DNA of 64,000 bases from CAYQLY01 sp964418605. Its GTDB lineage: Bacteria > Bacteroidota > Bacteroidia > Cytophagales > Cyclobacteriaceae. Position 1 is the stretch's first letter. Each line of letters starts with the position of its first letter. The stretch is taken from assembly GCA_964418605.1 (NCBI GenBank), contig CAYQLY010000005.1, forward strand, positions 62,001 to 126,000. The letters are read 5' to 3'. This document shows, in pieces, positions 33,908-42,116 of the stretch. A model generated the notes under the pieces. That model had not been told where the DNA came from, made no database searches, and saw only the letters and a program-made list of their open reading frames with translations. The translations under genes and the position numbers were made by a program.

Positions 33908-36001
33908 ATGTTTGCGCATCTTCATACCCCCCTTCAATACCTCAAAGGCATCGGTCCACAAAAAGCATTATTACTGGAGCAAGAGCTCAACCTGTATACC
34001 ATTTATGACCTTATCCAACATTATCCTTTCCGTTACGAAGACCGGACTCGGATATACACGATTAAAGAAATACAAGAAGAAGACACATTTGTACAATTCA
34101 TCGGAACAATTGAGGATATCACATTAACTGGAAATGGAAAACACAAACGGCTTGTGGCTACATGTCAAGATACTACAGGCGAATTAGAATTAATTTGGTT
34201 TCAAGGTATTACCTGGATTGAAAAAAAGTTACTTAAAGGCCCAAGCTACCTCATAGCAGGAAAGCCAAATTTTTTCGGAAAAAAAATAACACTGCCTCAT
34301 CCAGAGCTAGAATTAATTGGCCAACAACACCAAGCAAAAAAACACATCCAACCCATTTATTCTACAACCGAAAAACTAAAAAGAAAACACATAGATAATA
34401 AAGCATTAAGTAAATGGATACAACATGCCTTACAAAGTGTTGAGAATTATTTAATGGATAATTTACCTGTCTTTCTATTAGAAAAATACCATCTCTTATC
34501 TAAAAAAGAAAGTATGAGAGCTATTCACTTTCCAAACAGTATTTCTGAATTGGAACAAGCTAAACGGCGATTAAAATTTGAAGAATTATTTTATAATCAA
34601 TTCAAAATTTTTTTACAGAAAAAAATAGCTCAAAAAAAATTCAAAGGACAAGTTTTTCATAACGCCCCCTCAGTAACTGAATTTTATACAAAACATCTTT
34701 CTTTTGAGTTAACAGACGCACAGAAACGTGTGATCAAAGAAATTTACCATGATCTTACATCAGGCCGACAGATGAATCGTCTTTTACAAGGCGATGTAGG
34801 CAGTGGGAAGACAATCGTTGCATTCATCACCATGCTCATGGCTTATGATAACCATACACAAGCTTGCTTGATGGCGCCCACAGAATTATTAGCACAGCAA
34901 CATGCGCAAACACTAGTCGCTTATTGCGAATCACTTCATATTTCTATCGCGCTTTTGACGGGCTCTACAAAACAAGCAGAACGAAAAAAAATAATTCAAC
35001 AACTTCAAACTGGTGAATTACATTTTATTGTGGGGACACATGCTTTACTCGAAGATCCTATTCAATTTAAAAATTTAGGACTTTGTATCATCGATGAACA
35101 ACATCGATTTGGTGTTGCTCAACGTGCTCAGCTCTGGAGTAAAAACGATATGTTTCACCCACATATTTTAGTTATGACAGCTACACCAATCCCTCGCACC
35201 TTAGCAATGACCTTATACGGAGATCTAGACTTGTCTGTGATTGATGAACTCCCATCAGGACGAAAACCAATCATCACCTTACATCGGAATGATGCTTATC
35301 GTTTAAAGGTATTTGGATTTTTAAAAGATCAGATAGAAAAGGGGCGTCAAGTCTATATCATCTACCCACTTATCGAAGAATCAGATCATTTTGATTTAAA
35401 AGACCTGATGGACGGATATGAAAGTATTGCGCGTGCATTCCCTGATTATCCACTAAGCATTGTACATGGCCGCATGCGTGCTGAAGATAAAGAGTACGAA
35501 ATGAAACGGTTTCTAAAAAAAGAAACAAAAATTATGGTAGCAACAACAGTCATCGAGGTAGGCATCAATATACCCAATGCAACAGTAATGGTGATTGAGA
35601 ATGCAGAAAAATTTGGTCTTTCACAGCTTCATCAACTTCGTGGACGAGTAGGTCGGGGCGCTGATCAATCGTACTGTATTTTAATGACTAAACCTCAACT
35701 TTCAGCCGAAGCACGTACACGAATTGAGACAATGGTAAAAACAACCAACGGCTTTGAAATTGCCGAAGTGGATCTCCAATTACGTGGAGCTGGTGATTTA
35801 GCTGGCACACAACAAAGCGGATTAACAAGTTTTCATATTGCTGATCTTCTTCATGATCAAGCACTCTTACTAGCAGCGAGAGAAGAAGCTTCTATAATTG
35901 TAGAGAAAGATCCTACATGCACTTTACCTGAACACGAACCGATTAAGCTATATCTAAATACGGTAGAAAAAAATATACTCACATGGATTCATATTAGTTA
36001 A
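33908..36001 (+). CDS. recG: ATP-dependent DNA helicase RecG
   Basis: 697 residues, normal length. The N-terminal wedge/OB domain (about 1-160) is followed by the helicase motifs: Walker A LLQGDVGSGKTIVA, motif II DEQHRFG, motif III TATPIPRTLAM, and motif VI QLRGRVGRGADQ. RecG remodels stalled replication forks and recombination intermediates. It stands alone, with a 330-base gap upstream and a barrel protein gene downstream. No anomalies. Confidence 0.96.
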   Translation: MFAHLHTPLQYLKGIGPQKALLLEQELNLYTIYDLIQHYPFRYEDRTRIYTIKEIQEEDTFVQFIGTIEDITLTGNGKHKRLVATCQDTTGELELIWFQGITWIEKKLLKGPSYLIAGKPNFFGKKITLPHPELELIGQQHQAKKHIQPIYSTTEKLKRKHIDNKALSKWIQHALQSVENYLMDNLPVFLLEKYHLLSKKESMRAIHFPNSISELEQAKRRLKFEELFYNQFKIFLQKKIAQKKFKGQVFHNAPSVTEFYTKHLSFELTDAQKRVIKEIYHDLTSGRQMNRLLQGDVGSGKTIVAFITMLMAYDNHTQACLMAPTELLAQQHAQTLVAYCESLHISIALLTGSTKQAERKKIIQQLQTGELHFIVGTHALLEDPIQFKNLGLCIIDEQHRFGVAQRAQLWSKNDMFHPHILVMTATPIPRTLAMTLYGDLDLSVIDELPSGRKPIITLHRNDAYRLKVFGFLKDQIEKGRQVYIIYPLIEESDHFDLKDLMDGYESIARAFPDYPLSIVHGRMRAEDKEYEMKRFLKKETKIMVATTVIEVGINIPNATVMVIENAEKFGLSQLHQLRGRVGRGADQSYCILMTKPQLSAEARTRIETMVKTTNGFEIAEVDLQLRGAGDLAGTQQSGLTSFHIADLLHDQALLLAAREEASIIVEKDPTCTLPEHEPIKLYLNTVEKNILTWIHIS

Positions 36002-36136
36002 AAAAAATCACAGGCACAAAAAGAAACCTCAACTTAGGTTTATTCTACTAAAAGTTTTAATAGATTTGCAATTCATTATGAGGCATTTTATCAATGTCGC
36101 GAATGAATTTATATCTTAACTTTATTTTTAAAAAAC

Positions 36137-36979
36137 ATGAAACATATCGGACTACTTATCTTTTTAGCATTCATTGTTCAAAGCGGATTTTCTCAAAGCC
36201 AATCACCTACTCAACAAACCGATCGTAAAGGAAAGCTCTATTTTTACTGGGGATGGGATAGAAGCTGGTATACTACTTCAAACATTCATTTTAAGGGATC
36301 AAATTATGATTTTACATTGGAAAAAGTAATAGCCAAGGATCGACAAAGTCCATTCAACCTAAATACATATTTAAATCCAGTATATGCCACTATTCCACAG
36401 TACAATTTCAGAATAGGTTATTTTATTAAAAAAAATTACGATATATCATTAGGGATAGATCATATGAAATATGTTGTGCAAGCAGACCAAGTTGTAAAAG
36501 TATCAGGTACTATTAATGACACAGGAACAGGATATGACAAAACCTACTCTAACGATGATATTGCTATTAAACCTAATTTTTTGCAATTCGAACATACTGA
36601 TGGACTAAATTATATTAACGCCGAATTGAGACGATTTGATGAGCTTATTAAATTAAATAAAGTAAGCATCAATGTGACAGAAGGATTAGGCGCAGGCGCT
36701 TTACTTCCACGAACAGATGTAACTCTATTAAACAATAGAGAGCATGATGAATTTCATTTGGCTGGCTTTGGTATAGGCGGCATTGTAGGACTCAATATCA
36801 CATTCTATGATTTCTTATTTATTCAAACAGAATTCAAAGGTGGATACATTAATATGCCTGACATTAGAACAACGTATTCTACTTCCGATAAAGCTAATCA
36901 GCATTTCTTTTTTACTCAGGCAAACTTGGTTTTTGGAGCAAACATAAACTTGAAGTGCAAAAAAGCTAACAAAGAATAA
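36137..36979 (+). CDS. Outer membrane beta-barrel protein, function unknown
   Basis: 280 residues with a signal peptide (MKHIGLLIFLAFIVQSGFSQ). The mature part is rich in alternating aromatic/hydrophobic residues and long turns (FRIGYFIKKNYDISLGIDHM, TFYDFLFIQTEFKGGY, FFFTQANLVFGANINLKC), typical of a small outer membrane barrel. No family is recognised. It ends 115 bases before nupC, which has its own promoter, so it is probably independent. Confidence 0.7.
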   Translation: MKHIGLLIFLAFIVQSGFSQSQSPTQQTDRKGKLYFYWGWDRSWYTTSNIHFKGSNYDFTLEKVIAKDRQSPFNLNTYLNPVYATIPQYNFRIGYFIKKNYDISLGIDHMKYVVQADQVVKVSGTINDTGTGYDKTYSNDDIAIKPNFLQFEHTDGLNYINAELRRFDELIKLNKVSINVTEGLGAGALLPRTDVTLLNNREHDEFHLAGFGIGGIVGLNITFYDFLFIQTEFKGGYINMPDIRTTYSTSDKANQHFFFTQANLVFGANINLKCKKANKE

Positions 36980-37050
36980 ACTCTATTAAAAGCATGCCTA
37001 AAAATGACGACAGATTTTCTATTATCAACAAAAATAATAGAAATAAATTG

Positions 37051-37058
37051 TATCTTTG
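37051..37058 (+). promoter_or_regulatory. Candidate -7 box for nupC
   Basis: TATCTTTG matches TAnnTTTG and lies 36 bases before the nupC ATG. No clear -33 TTTG at the ideal spacing. It suggests nupC is expressed separately from the upstream barrel gene. Confidence 0.4.
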
Positions 37059-37094
37059 GTTTAATAGTTTTATAACCAAAACACAATTGATTAC

Positions 37095-38327
37095 ATGGAA
37101 CGATTCATCGGTTTAATAGGAATAATTTTAATTATTGGGATTGCCTCTCTAATATCTAATAATCGTAAGGCTATAAACTATCGACTTGTCTTTAGTGGAA
37201 TCGCTCTTCAAATTATAATTGCTGTACTCGTGCTTAAAGTAAAACCTGTTACCATTTTTTTTCAATTCTTAGGAAAAGGAATGCAAAAAATTGAGCAGTT
37301 CGCTAAGTATGGAGCAAACTTTGTATATGGCGGTATTGCATCTATCAATTATAAAGGAGAAGTACAAAATTATGACACACCTCATGTTTTTGTTTTTGCC
37401 TTCAATATTACCGCTACCATTATTTTAGTATGTATTCTAGTGGCTATATTTTATCATATCGGGTTAATGCAACGCCTAGTTTCATGGATTGGGAAAGCCA
37501 TGAATTTTATCATGCGTGTAAGCGGAGCCGAAGCATTAAGCAATGTAGCCAGTGCTTTTGTTGGACAGGTAGAAGCTCAAGTCATGATTCGACCTTATCT
37601 TAAAGGGATGACTAAAAGTGAATTACTTTCTTCTATGAGTGGAAGTTTAGCTTGTATTGCCGGAGGAATCTTAATTGTGTATGTGAGCATGGGCGCACAA
37701 GCAGAATATTTAATAGCTGCTAGTTTAATGGCTGCTCCAGGTGCATTAGTGATTTCAAAAATTGTTTTTCCGGAAACAGAAGAATCGCAAACCATGGGCA
37801 AAGTAAAATTAGATGTTAAAAGCAGTTACAGCAATGTGATCGATGCCATCAGTCATGGTGCTGCGGATGGATTTAAGATTTCGATGAATGTCATTGCAAT
37901 GCTAATTGGATTTATTGCGCTTATCGCATTAGTGAATTGGATTCTTATTCATATTCATCCTACCTTATCACTTGATTATTTATTTGGAAAATTATTTTAC
38001 CCTTTTGCTTGGGCTATGGGTGTTCCTGCACAAGATATAAATAATGCAGCTACCTTATTTGGACAAAAACTAACCATCAATGAATTTGTTGCTTTCAAAA
38101 ATATGACCAGCTCAACTGTTCCTATCCTAACCCAAAAAGGAACTTTAATCGTAAGCATTGCCATCTGCGGTTTTGCTAATTTCGGTAGTGTAGGTATGCA
38201 AATTGGAGGAATTGGTGCATTAGTCCCCGAGCGACGAGCGGATCTGGCTAAGCTTGGTATGAAAGCTCTACTATGTGGGACATTGGCTTCGTATCTCTCT
38301 GCTACTATTGCAGGGATAATCAATTAA
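37095..38327 (+). CDS. nupC: Concentrative nucleoside transporter (NupC family)
   Basis: 410 residues with about ten membrane segments and re-entrant loops. Family landmarks: GNVASAFVGQVEAQVMIRPYL-like segment at about residues 150-170 (here SNVASAFVGQVEAQVMIRPY), SGSLACIAGGILIVYVSMGA, and the late GFANFGSVGMQIGGIGALVP. It imports nucleosides with sodium or protons. The neighbour downstream (38342) starts 14 bases after the stop and may be co-transcribed. An AMP nucleosidase is encoded 10 kb away, but that is not evidence of a pathway link. Confidence 0.93.
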   Translation: MERFIGLIGIILIIGIASLISNNRKAINYRLVFSGIALQIIIAVLVLKVKPVTIFFQFLGKGMQKIEQFAKYGANFVYGGIASINYKGEVQNYDTPHVFVFAFNITATIILVCILVAIFYHIGLMQRLVSWIGKAMNFIMRVSGAEALSNVASAFVGQVEAQVMIRPYLKGMTKSELLSSMSGSLACIAGGILIVYVSMGAQAEYLIAASLMAAPGALVISKIVFPETEESQTMGKVKLDVKSSYSNVIDAISHGAADGFKISMNVIAMLIGFIALIALVNWILIHIHPTLSLDYLFGKLFYPFAWAMGVPAQDINNAATLFGQKLTINEFVAFKNMTSSTVPILTQKGTLIVSIAICGFANFGSVGMQIGGIGALVPERRADLAKLGMKALLCGTLASYLSATIAGIIN

Positions 38328-38341
38328 TTAACTATTAATTT

Positions 38342-38845
38342 ATGAGCCAAAATATAAACATTTACTTTTGGGAGAATGATTTTCCTCATAAAGAATGGCG
38401 AAAAATCATAGATACTTTTACCGGAAAGTATAACACTCAAAAAAAAGAAACATATACTATCCATTTAGAAAAGCGAAAAGCAGATCAACAAACCTATATA
38501 GCAGAATGGGTTATGTATGAAGCAAAAAACAATGAATCCTCTTCAGGAACATTATGGATTTCTTTACGCCAATTTACTGAAAATCTATATTGGGGACTTA
38601 CTGAAAAAAGACCTAATTGGGAAATAGGACTTCATTGGAACTCAACTCTCAAGATGACTATTAATCTACCAGAATTAATTTCGTTCTTATATTTTTTAAC
38701 CTTCAAAAAAGCAATGATTTACGACAGACGATTAGATAAATATTTTTTAACTAGTAATGATTATAAAAAAATAAATTCACTTGAATTTGCTACAGAAAAA
38801 GAATTAAAAATATTTTTAACCAATAAGGGGAAAATAGAAGTATAA
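38342..38845 (+). CDS. Hypothetical protein, unknown
   Basis: 167 residues, no signal peptide and no membrane segment. It is aromatic and charged (YFWENDFPHKEWRKIIDTF at the start; SGTLWISLRQFTENLYWGL in the middle) and reads as a compact soluble protein. I do not recognise the family. It follows nupC by 14 bases on the same strand, so it may be translated from the same message. The frame is intact and codon use looks like its neighbours. Confidence 0.65.
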   Translation: MSQNINIYFWENDFPHKEWRKIIDTFTGKYNTQKKETYTIHLEKRKADQQTYIAEWVMYEAKNNESSSGTLWISLRQFTENLYWGLTEKRPNWEIGLHWNSTLKMTINLPELISFLYFLTFKKAMIYDRRLDKYFLTSNDYKKINSLEFATEKELKIFLTNKGKIEV

Positions 38846-38850
38846 TTTCG

Positions 38851-40641
38851 CTAACTTAATTCCTTTCGCAATACCTCGGCTTTCGCTTTCCCAATTAATT
38901 GTATCAACTCTTCTTCCGAAGCAGCCTGGATATTAGCTACACTTTTATACGTTTTCAATAATTTTTCAATAGTTTTAGGACCTAATCCTGGGATCATTTC
39001 CAATTGTGTAGCAATAGCAGACTGACTTCGTTTTTTACGATGAAACGTAATCGCAAACCGATGCGCTTCATCACGAATTTGCTGTAACAATCGAAGTGAT
39101 TCTGATTTTTTATCGATATGCAATGGAAACGGATCTTCTGGATAATAAATTTCTTCTAACCGTTTAGCTATACCAATCATAGGCATTTTACCATAAAGCC
39201 CGAGTTCATGCAAGGCCTTAGCTGCTGCTGAAAGTTGTCCTTTACCTCCATCAATTACAATCAAATCAGGCAGTGGTTGATTTTCGTCAAGCACACGCTT
39301 ATACCGACGGTATACGACTTCATGCATGGAAGCAAAATCATCGGGACCAGAAACTGTTTTAATATTAAAATGGCGGTAATCTTTTTTGGAAGGTCTTCCT
39401 TTTTTAAAACACACCATCGATGAAACAGGTGTTGTACCTTGTAAGTTAGAATTATCAAAACATTCAATATGTTGAGGCAGCACAGAAAGTCGAAGATCAT
39501 CTTGAAGCTGTGCGAGCACACGTTCAGATCGTGGAATATGTTTAAGTGCCTCTTCACGCTTCTCTTTTTTAAAGTATAATACATTTTTTAATGATAAGTC
39601 AACCAACATTTTTTTATCCCCTCGCCGAGGAGTAAAAATAGAAAACACATCATACCTATTTTCCATTTCCAAATTAGTAAGCACTTCTGATGCTTGACTT
39701 TGAAAGCGGTGACGACACTCTATTAACACAAGCAATGCTACCTCTGTTTCTGTTTCGTCGAGTTTACGTTTCACAACTTGATTAAAACTATATATAAGAG
39801 ATCCATTGACAATTCGGATATAATTAAGATACATGTGTTTTTCATCGGATACCAATGTAATGATATCCGCATCACCACTAAACGCATCCACAACAGCTGA
39901 TTTTGATTGAAAAGTTTCTAAGGCTTCTAGTTTTTCTTTTGCTTTTTGTGCTTTCTCAAATTCAAGCTGATCAGCATAAAGTTGCATATAGCGTTGAAAA
40001 TAAATCTTAACCTCTCTAATATTTCCCTTTAAAATATGTCGAATCTGCTGAATATCCTGGTCATAATCTTCCTGAGTTTGTAATCCTTCACAAGGTCCTT
40101 TGCAATTTCCAACGTGAAATTCCAGACATACTTTAAATTTTCTAGATTGAATATTAGACGATGTTAAACTTAAATGACACGTACGAATCGTATACAACCC
40201 CTTCAAAAAATCGAGCATCGCACGAAGAATCTTAACATTTGTAAATGGACCATAATAATCTCCCTCATTCAAATGACGTTTGCGTGTCACAAAAACTTTA
40301 GGAAACGGTTCATGTGCAATACAGATATACGGGTACGATTTATCATCGCGTAAGGCAATATTATATTTAGGTTGATATTGCTTAATAAGTGTGTTTTCTA
40401 AAAGCAAGGCATCAAACTCTGTATATACAATAGTAAATTCTAAGCGCACAATCTCACTGACCATGCGTTGGGTTTTTCGATTAAGATGCTTCTGCGTAAA
40501 ATAGCTACTAACGCGGTTTTTTAGATTTTTAGCCTTGCCGACATAGATGACTTCTTCTTCATGATTATAAAACCGATATACACCTGGTTCGGTAGGAAGA
40601 GAAGTAATATCCGTTTTCTTCAATGCTTGATGCTGTATCAA
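38851..40641 (-). CDS. uvrC: UvrABC excinuclease subunit C
   Basis: 596 residues from a TTG start (no ATG is available in frame near the family N-terminus). Domains: GIY-YIG nuclease (GVYRFYNHEEEVIYVGKAKN), UVR motif (about 205-240), the RNase H-like endonuclease core (ECFDNSNLQGTTPVSSMV; DLIVIDGGKGQL), and C-terminal helix-hairpin-helix (MIPGLGPKTIEKLL). It makes both cuts in nucleotide excision repair with UvrA and UvrB. It lies 6 bases after the Fic gene stop on the same strand, so fic and uvrC may be co-transcribed. Confidence 0.95.
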   Translation of the reverse strand: MIQHQALKKTDITSLPTEPGVYRFYNHEEEVIYVGKAKNLKNRVSSYFTQKHLNRKTQRMVSEIVRLEFTIVYTEFDALLLENTLIKQYQPKYNIALRDDKSYPYICIAHEPFPKVFVTRKRHLNEGDYYGPFTNVKILRAMLDFLKGLYTIRTCHLSLTSSNIQSRKFKVCLEFHVGNCKGPCEGLQTQEDYDQDIQQIRHILKGNIREVKIYFQRYMQLYADQLEFEKAQKAKEKLEALETFQSKSAVVDAFSGDADIITLVSDEKHMYLNYIRIVNGSLIYSFNQVVKRKLDETETEVALLVLIECRHRFQSQASEVLTNLEMENRYDVFSIFTPRRGDKKMLVDLSLKNVLYFKKEKREEALKHIPRSERVLAQLQDDLRLSVLPQHIECFDNSNLQGTTPVSSMVCFKKGRPSKKDYRHFNIKTVSGPDDFASMHEVVYRRYKRVLDENQPLPDLIVIDGGKGQLSAAAKALHELGLYGKMPMIGIAKRLEEIYYPEDPFPLHIDKKSESLRLLQQIRDEAHRFAITFHRKKRSQSAIATQLEMIPGLGPKTIEKLLKTYKSVANIQAASEEELIQLIGKAKAEVLRKELS

Positions 40642-40647
40642 CTGAAT

Positions 40648-42012
40648 TTATTTTAAATTTATATTAAAATCAGTGCTCTTTTTAATCTTTTCAATAAATT
40701 CATCTGAACGAAAAAAAAACATTTTTTTCCCCATATATTTTTCTTTTAAATAACCCAATTGGACTAATTTAAGAAGATCTGTCCTAGCTGTTTGATATAC
40801 TATTTCAAATTCATTTTTTATTTCTGTAATAGTAACTATTTTCTGTGGTTGATTTATAAACAGCTGCACTAATTGAATTTGTCTTTCATTTAATTTTGTT
40901 TCGTTTATCAATAAATGAAAAAGCTGCTCTCTTTCCTTTGACTTTTGGTATACATAATCCTTTAAGCTCTTCAATGCTAAATGCATTGATTTTAAATTAT
41001 AATCAATAAAGTAAGTTAAATCATTTTCGTCATACTCTGTATATAAGTAAGCACGTGCATATTGATTAGAAGACTTCAATATAATTCTAGAAATAGATAA
41101 ATATTCCATTAGCCAATACCCTTTAGAAATCATATACCAATAAAAAATAGCACGAGCTGTCCTTCCATTGCCATCCATAAAAGGATGTATATAGCCAATC
41201 AAAAAATGTAGAATAATTCCACGAATAATAGGATGAATAAAAAGCTCATTTTCTGTTTCAGGAGTATTTATAAAATCACATACTGAGTTCATCAATAATT
41301 CAACTCGGCTGTAATCAGGCGGCTGATAAAACTCTTCCCCTGTTAATCCATCAACTACTCTTACTTCATTAGATTTTCGAAAAGAACCCTCATAGACAAC
41401 ATCGTCTAATGTGTTTTTTGTGATTAAAGCATGTATTTCAAGCAGAAGTTCTTTTGTTAGTTTTTTATCTTTCATTTCTACAATGTGTTGCATTGTAATA
41501 TAATTATTAAGAACCATTTTCTCTGAACGATTACGTGGCTTTCGCTGACTATGAATCATTTCCTTTGCTACTTCTCGAGTAGTAGACGCTCCTTCTAATT
41601 GACTGGATGAAATAGCTTCTTCCATAATGGAATTAATTAAAAATCTATTTTTATCTCGCTCAGAGAATATAGACCCAGATTCCAAAGATCCTCCAAAATG
41701 TAAATCAAACTCATGGAGGTATTTTTGAATTTTAGCAGGAATATTAAACTGAAATTGAAGTTTATGAATAGGTGGAAATTGAAAAATAATACTAGACCTT
41801 CTTCTTCTTAATTTTATAAAATGCCAAAGTATTTTGATATCAACATCATATGGTTTTATTTTTTTTACCTTATGTTTAAAGTCTTCCCAATACGGATAAT
41901 CTCTATTGTCTATTTTATATAATTCATCTCTAATATTTAAAGGGAGATTTATTAGCAAATTTTGCTCTTCTTTAGAAGATAATGGTGGAGGAGGAATTTC
42001 TGGTTTTTTCAT
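40648..42012 (-). CDS. Fic family protein with winged-helix C-terminus
   Basis: 454 residues. The Fic catalytic motif is HPFMDGNGRTARAIFYW (about 275), so AMP transfer to a protein hydroxyl is expected. The autoinhibitory helix motif is present N-terminal as SSSQLEGAS (S-x-x-x-E-G type), the class II arrangement with inhibition from its own chain. Residues about 385-445 form a winged helix-turn-helix (ITEIKNEFEIVYQTARTDLLKLVQLG). Two perfect palindromes directly upstream make autoregulation likely. Such proteins are usually intracellular, sometimes in toxin-antitoxin pairs; no antitoxin gene is adjacent. Confidence 0.93.
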   Translation of the reverse strand: MKKPEIPPPPLSSKEEQNLLINLPLNIRDELYKIDNRDYPYWEDFKHKVKKIKPYDVDIKILWHFIKLRRRRSSIIFQFPPIHKLQFQFNIPAKIQKYLHEFDLHFGGSLESGSIFSERDKNRFLINSIMEEAISSSQLEGASTTREVAKEMIHSQRKPRNRSEKMVLNNYITMQHIVEMKDKKLTKELLLEIHALITKNTLDDVVYEGSFRKSNEVRVVDGLTGEEFYQPPDYSRVELLMNSVCDFINTPETENELFIHPIIRGIILHFLIGYIHPFMDGNGRTARAIFYWYMISKGYWLMEYLSISRIILKSSNQYARAYLYTEYDENDLTYFIDYNLKSMHLALKSLKDYVYQKSKEREQLFHLLINETKLNERQIQLVQLFINQPQKIVTITEIKNEFEIVYQTARTDLLKLVQLGYLKEKYMGKKMFFFRSDEFIEKIKKSTDFNINLK

Positions 42013-42015
42013 AAA

Positions 42016-42100
42016 ATCTACTAAATTATACTAAATTAGTAGATAAAATTTAAATAAACAACCATAAAATCTACTAATTCCTACTAAATTAGTAGATTTT
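42016..42100. promoter_or_regulatory. Two palindromic operators directly upstream of fic
   Basis: ATCTACTAA at 42016-42024 and TTAGTAGAT at 42036-42044 form one inverted repeat with an 11-base spacer. ATCTACTAA at 42069-42077 and TTAGTAGAT at 42089-42097 form the second, also with 11 bases between. The arms in the second extend outwards (AAAATCTACTAAT). The two sites are 53 bases apart and the first begins 4 bases before the fic ATG, so a repressor here would block fic transcription. The fic winged helix is the obvious candidate. Confidence 0.75.
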
Positions 42101-42116
42101 AATTGTAACCAACTCT

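Noticed and set aside
37997..38323. Minus-strand ORF of 108 codons inside nupC
   Set aside because: Shadow frame; the nupC reading frame is strongly supported.
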